Below, in pieces: positions 16,015-17,309 of a stretch of 17,309 nt of DNA. A program made the translations under genes and the position numbers. Below the pieces are notes generated by a model. The model did not search any database. It had not been told where the DNA came from and saw only the letters and a program-made list of their open reading frames with translations. The first letter of the stretch is position 1. Every line of letters begins with the position of its first letter. This DNA is from CAYLPU01 sp964385635 (GTDB lineage Bacteria > Chloroflexota > Anaerolineae > B4-G1): NCBI GenBank assembly GCA_964385635.1, contig CAYLPU010000106.1:1-17309 (forward strand), read 5' to 3'.

Positions 16015-16752
16015 TTATTCCGCCCGCCGGCAGAAGGCCAGCACCCCGGCCACACCGTCGCGCCGTTCCAGTTCCAGTATCTTCCGCAATCCCTCACCAT
16101 ACAACCCATCCTGCCGTTCCATCAGCGTCATTTTCTTGACCGCCCCCATCACCTGCAACGTTTTGTACGCCGCCCACTCGGCGAATCCCTCGCGCACGAG
16201 CGGGTCCTGAAGCAAGGGGCAGTTTTCCCCCTGCCAGGCGTGAGCCCATTCGTGGGCCATGGTCTGGATGAGCAATATCTGCGGCAGGCCGGAGAGAACG
16301 TACATCACCCGCTTGTGCCCCTTACGGACGAAGAGGCCAATCACTTTATCTGGGTCATCGTGGAGGGTGGGATGTGTCTCCGTCGCCAGCCGTTGCAGGT
16401 GCTGGTGGTCCACGAGCGTGAAGTCGGTGCCGACGTTGAGCCCCAGGCCCAGTTGGTTGGTGACGACGCGGGCCACGCGCTCGAAGAGCGGTTGTGCCCG
16501 GGCTGGGTCGTAGATGGCGGTCTGGTGGCAGCGGGCGCAGGTGCGCCGGCCGTCGGGCAGGCGGACGTGGTTGGTCCCCATCGGCACGCCGCACACGTCA
16601 CAGCGCGGCGCCGTCTCCTGGCACTGGCGGCAGACGACGACAGCCTGGTCATCTGAGACGCCGTTGGGCGCGTAGACCCAGGCGCGCCCCCATAGGCGGC
16701 GGCCGCAGAGGTGACAGTGTTTGGAGTGGCGATCCTTGCTGTTCCTTGACAT
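16015..16752 (-). CDS. DA1-like protein: LIM/zinc-ribbon region plus HExxH peptidase
   Basis: 245 residues. Seen: N-terminal Cys/His zinc-binding region with four CxxC pairs (C13/C16, C41/C44, C51/C54, C72/C75) spaced like a LIM or paired treble-clef domain, followed by a zincin domain with HEWAHAW (H167, E168, H171) and a REGFAEW segment whose E188 or E192 could be the third ligand. This matches the layout of DA1-like peptidases. Known: plant DA1 is a ubiquitin-activated LIM peptidase that limits organ growth; bacterial relatives are uncharacterised. Inferred: a cytoplasmic protease (no signal or membrane segment), possibly acting on a signalling partner. The ATG at 16752 has no clear ribosome site. 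It ends just upstream of the VWA gene, so the two are probably co-transcribed. The LIM assignment is from Cys/His spacing only. Confidence 0.83.
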   Translation of the reverse strand: MSRNSKDRHSKHCHLCGRRLWGRAWVYAPNGVSDDQAVVVCRQCQETAPRCDVCGVPMGTNHVRLPDGRRTCARCHQTAIYDPARAQPLFERVARVVTNQLGLGLNVGTDFTLVDHQHLQRLATETHPTLHDDPDKVIGLFVRKGHKRVMYVLSGLPQILLIQTMAHEWAHAWQGENCPLLQDPLVREGFAEWAAYKTLQVMGAVKKMTLMERQDGLYGEGLRKILELERRDGVAGVLAFCRRAE

Positions 16753-16773
16753 CGGGCTGAACTACTGTATATA

Positions 16774-17019
16774 GTGATTACTCCGACCGTTCACATCACC
16801 CTGTGTCGTGACCCCAAAGACGATATACTGCTGGAGGTTGCCGCCACCGGCCAGGCGGACTACCTGGTCTCGGCCGACCAGGACCCGACTGGCGACTCGT
16901 ATCTTAAGACCACGATGCAAGCCCAGTACGGCGTCAAAGTCGTCACGGTGTCCGAATTCTTGGTCGCACTTGGGACGATTGCCCCCTCAGATATGCTGTC
17001 CTATCCCTCGAACCGCTGA
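16774..17019 (+). pseudogene. C-terminal fragment of a PIN-family toxin
   Basis: The 81-codon frame encodes the C-terminal half of a PIN_3/COG1569-type protein: LCRDPKDDILLEVA, then ADYLVSADQD and a final VKVVTVSEFL strand. These segments carry the third and fourth acidic positions. The first half, with the DTN/DxS-type Asp and the Glu, is absent, and the frame is closed by a TGA at 16747. Family proteins are about 140 residues. It starts 21 bases from the divergent DA1-like gene, so the missing half has been deleted. Probably not functional. Confidence 0.72.
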
Positions 17020-17309
17020 ACCACGAAAGTTCGAAAGGGCGAAGGGCGCGAAGGTGCGCGTTCGTGTTTTTCGTGTCCTCTTCGACTATTCGTGTTTCCA
17101 CCATCCGCGACCTATGGCCTGTCCCCCCCCCTCCCTTGAAACACGAAGGTTCGAAAGGGCGAAGGGCGCGAAGGTGCGCGTTCGTGTTTTTCGTGTCCTC
17201 TTCGACTATTCGTGTTTCCACCATCCGCGACCTATGGCCTGTCCCCCCCCCTCCCTTGAAACACGAAGGTTCGAAAGGGCGAAGGGCGCGAAGGTGCGCG
17301 TTCGTGTTT
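17018..17309. repeat. 120-bp tandem repeat array continuing beyond the window
   Basis: Unit period is exactly 120 bases. 17041-17160 and 17161-17280 are identical, and 17281-17309 begins another copy; the left copy starts near 17018 with two mismatches. Each full unit holds AAACACGAA and its reverse complement TTCGTGTTT about 31 bases apart, several CGAAGG-type short repeats, and a run of nine Cs. No gene is supported here; the minus-strand open frame merely repeats a 40-residue unit because 120 is divisible by three. Confidence 0.92.

Noticed and set aside
16943..17224. Minus-strand open frame with a repeated 40-residue unit
   Set aside because: It is translated from the 120-bp tandem repeat and the antisense of the PIN fragment; there is no ribosome site or recognisable domain.
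17018..17309. CRISPR array
   Set aside because: The whole 120-base unit is repeated without variable spacers.

Overview
The window is GC-rich and gene-dense. Apart from one toxin-antitoxin pair and one toxin fragment, everything is coded on the minus strand. The content suggests a Chloroflexota bacterium (Anaerolineae-like): several transmembrane Ser/Thr kinases with Pro/Thr-rich linkers, WD40-like propellers, LysM proteins and multi-zinc-ribbon proteins. This taxonomic guess comes from gene style only; there is no rRNA or marker gene here.

Read in the direction of transcription (right to left), the first block is: a DA1-like LIM/zinc peptidase (16015-16752); a von Willebrand A (VWA) protein (14496-15962); a cytoplasmic zinc-ribbon kinase with a C-terminal membrane anchor (12582-14378); a receptor kinase with a LamG-like extracellular domain (10769-12508); a zinc-ribbon/pseudokinase/PP2C phosphatase fusion (8834-10717); a membrane-anchored LysM-like protein overlapping it by one base (8343-8834); and the first ~23 codons of a further kinase (8262-8329), which stops abruptly.

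The break is occupied by a plus-strand PIN toxin-antitoxin pair (7485-8251) with its own strong promoter. The second minus-strand block follows: a Tat-exported DUF362 lipoprotein (5591-7366), a receptor kinase with a PD40/TolB-like propeller (3432-5465), a membrane-anchored LysM plus HExxH peptidase (2042-3427), and a receptor kinase with LamG-like and periplasmic-binding-protein domains that runs off the left edge (1-2023).

Together the genes look like a phosphorylation-based envelope-sensing system. Three receptor kinases share similar cytoplasmic catalytic domains but carry different outside modules (propeller, LamG-like, LamG-like plus ligand-binding protein). The PP2C enzyme could reverse the phosphorylation, and its pseudokinase and zinc ribbons may recruit it to the zinc-ribbon kinase. 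LysM proteins probably touch peptidoglycan. The VWA, zinc-ribbon kinase and PP2C set resembles the TerY-P type triad, here extended with a DA1-like peptidase.

The right end holds a truncated PIN toxin (16774-17019) and an exact 120-bp tandem repeat array (17018-17309) that continues past the window. No tRNA, rRNA, transposase or CRISPR array was seen.
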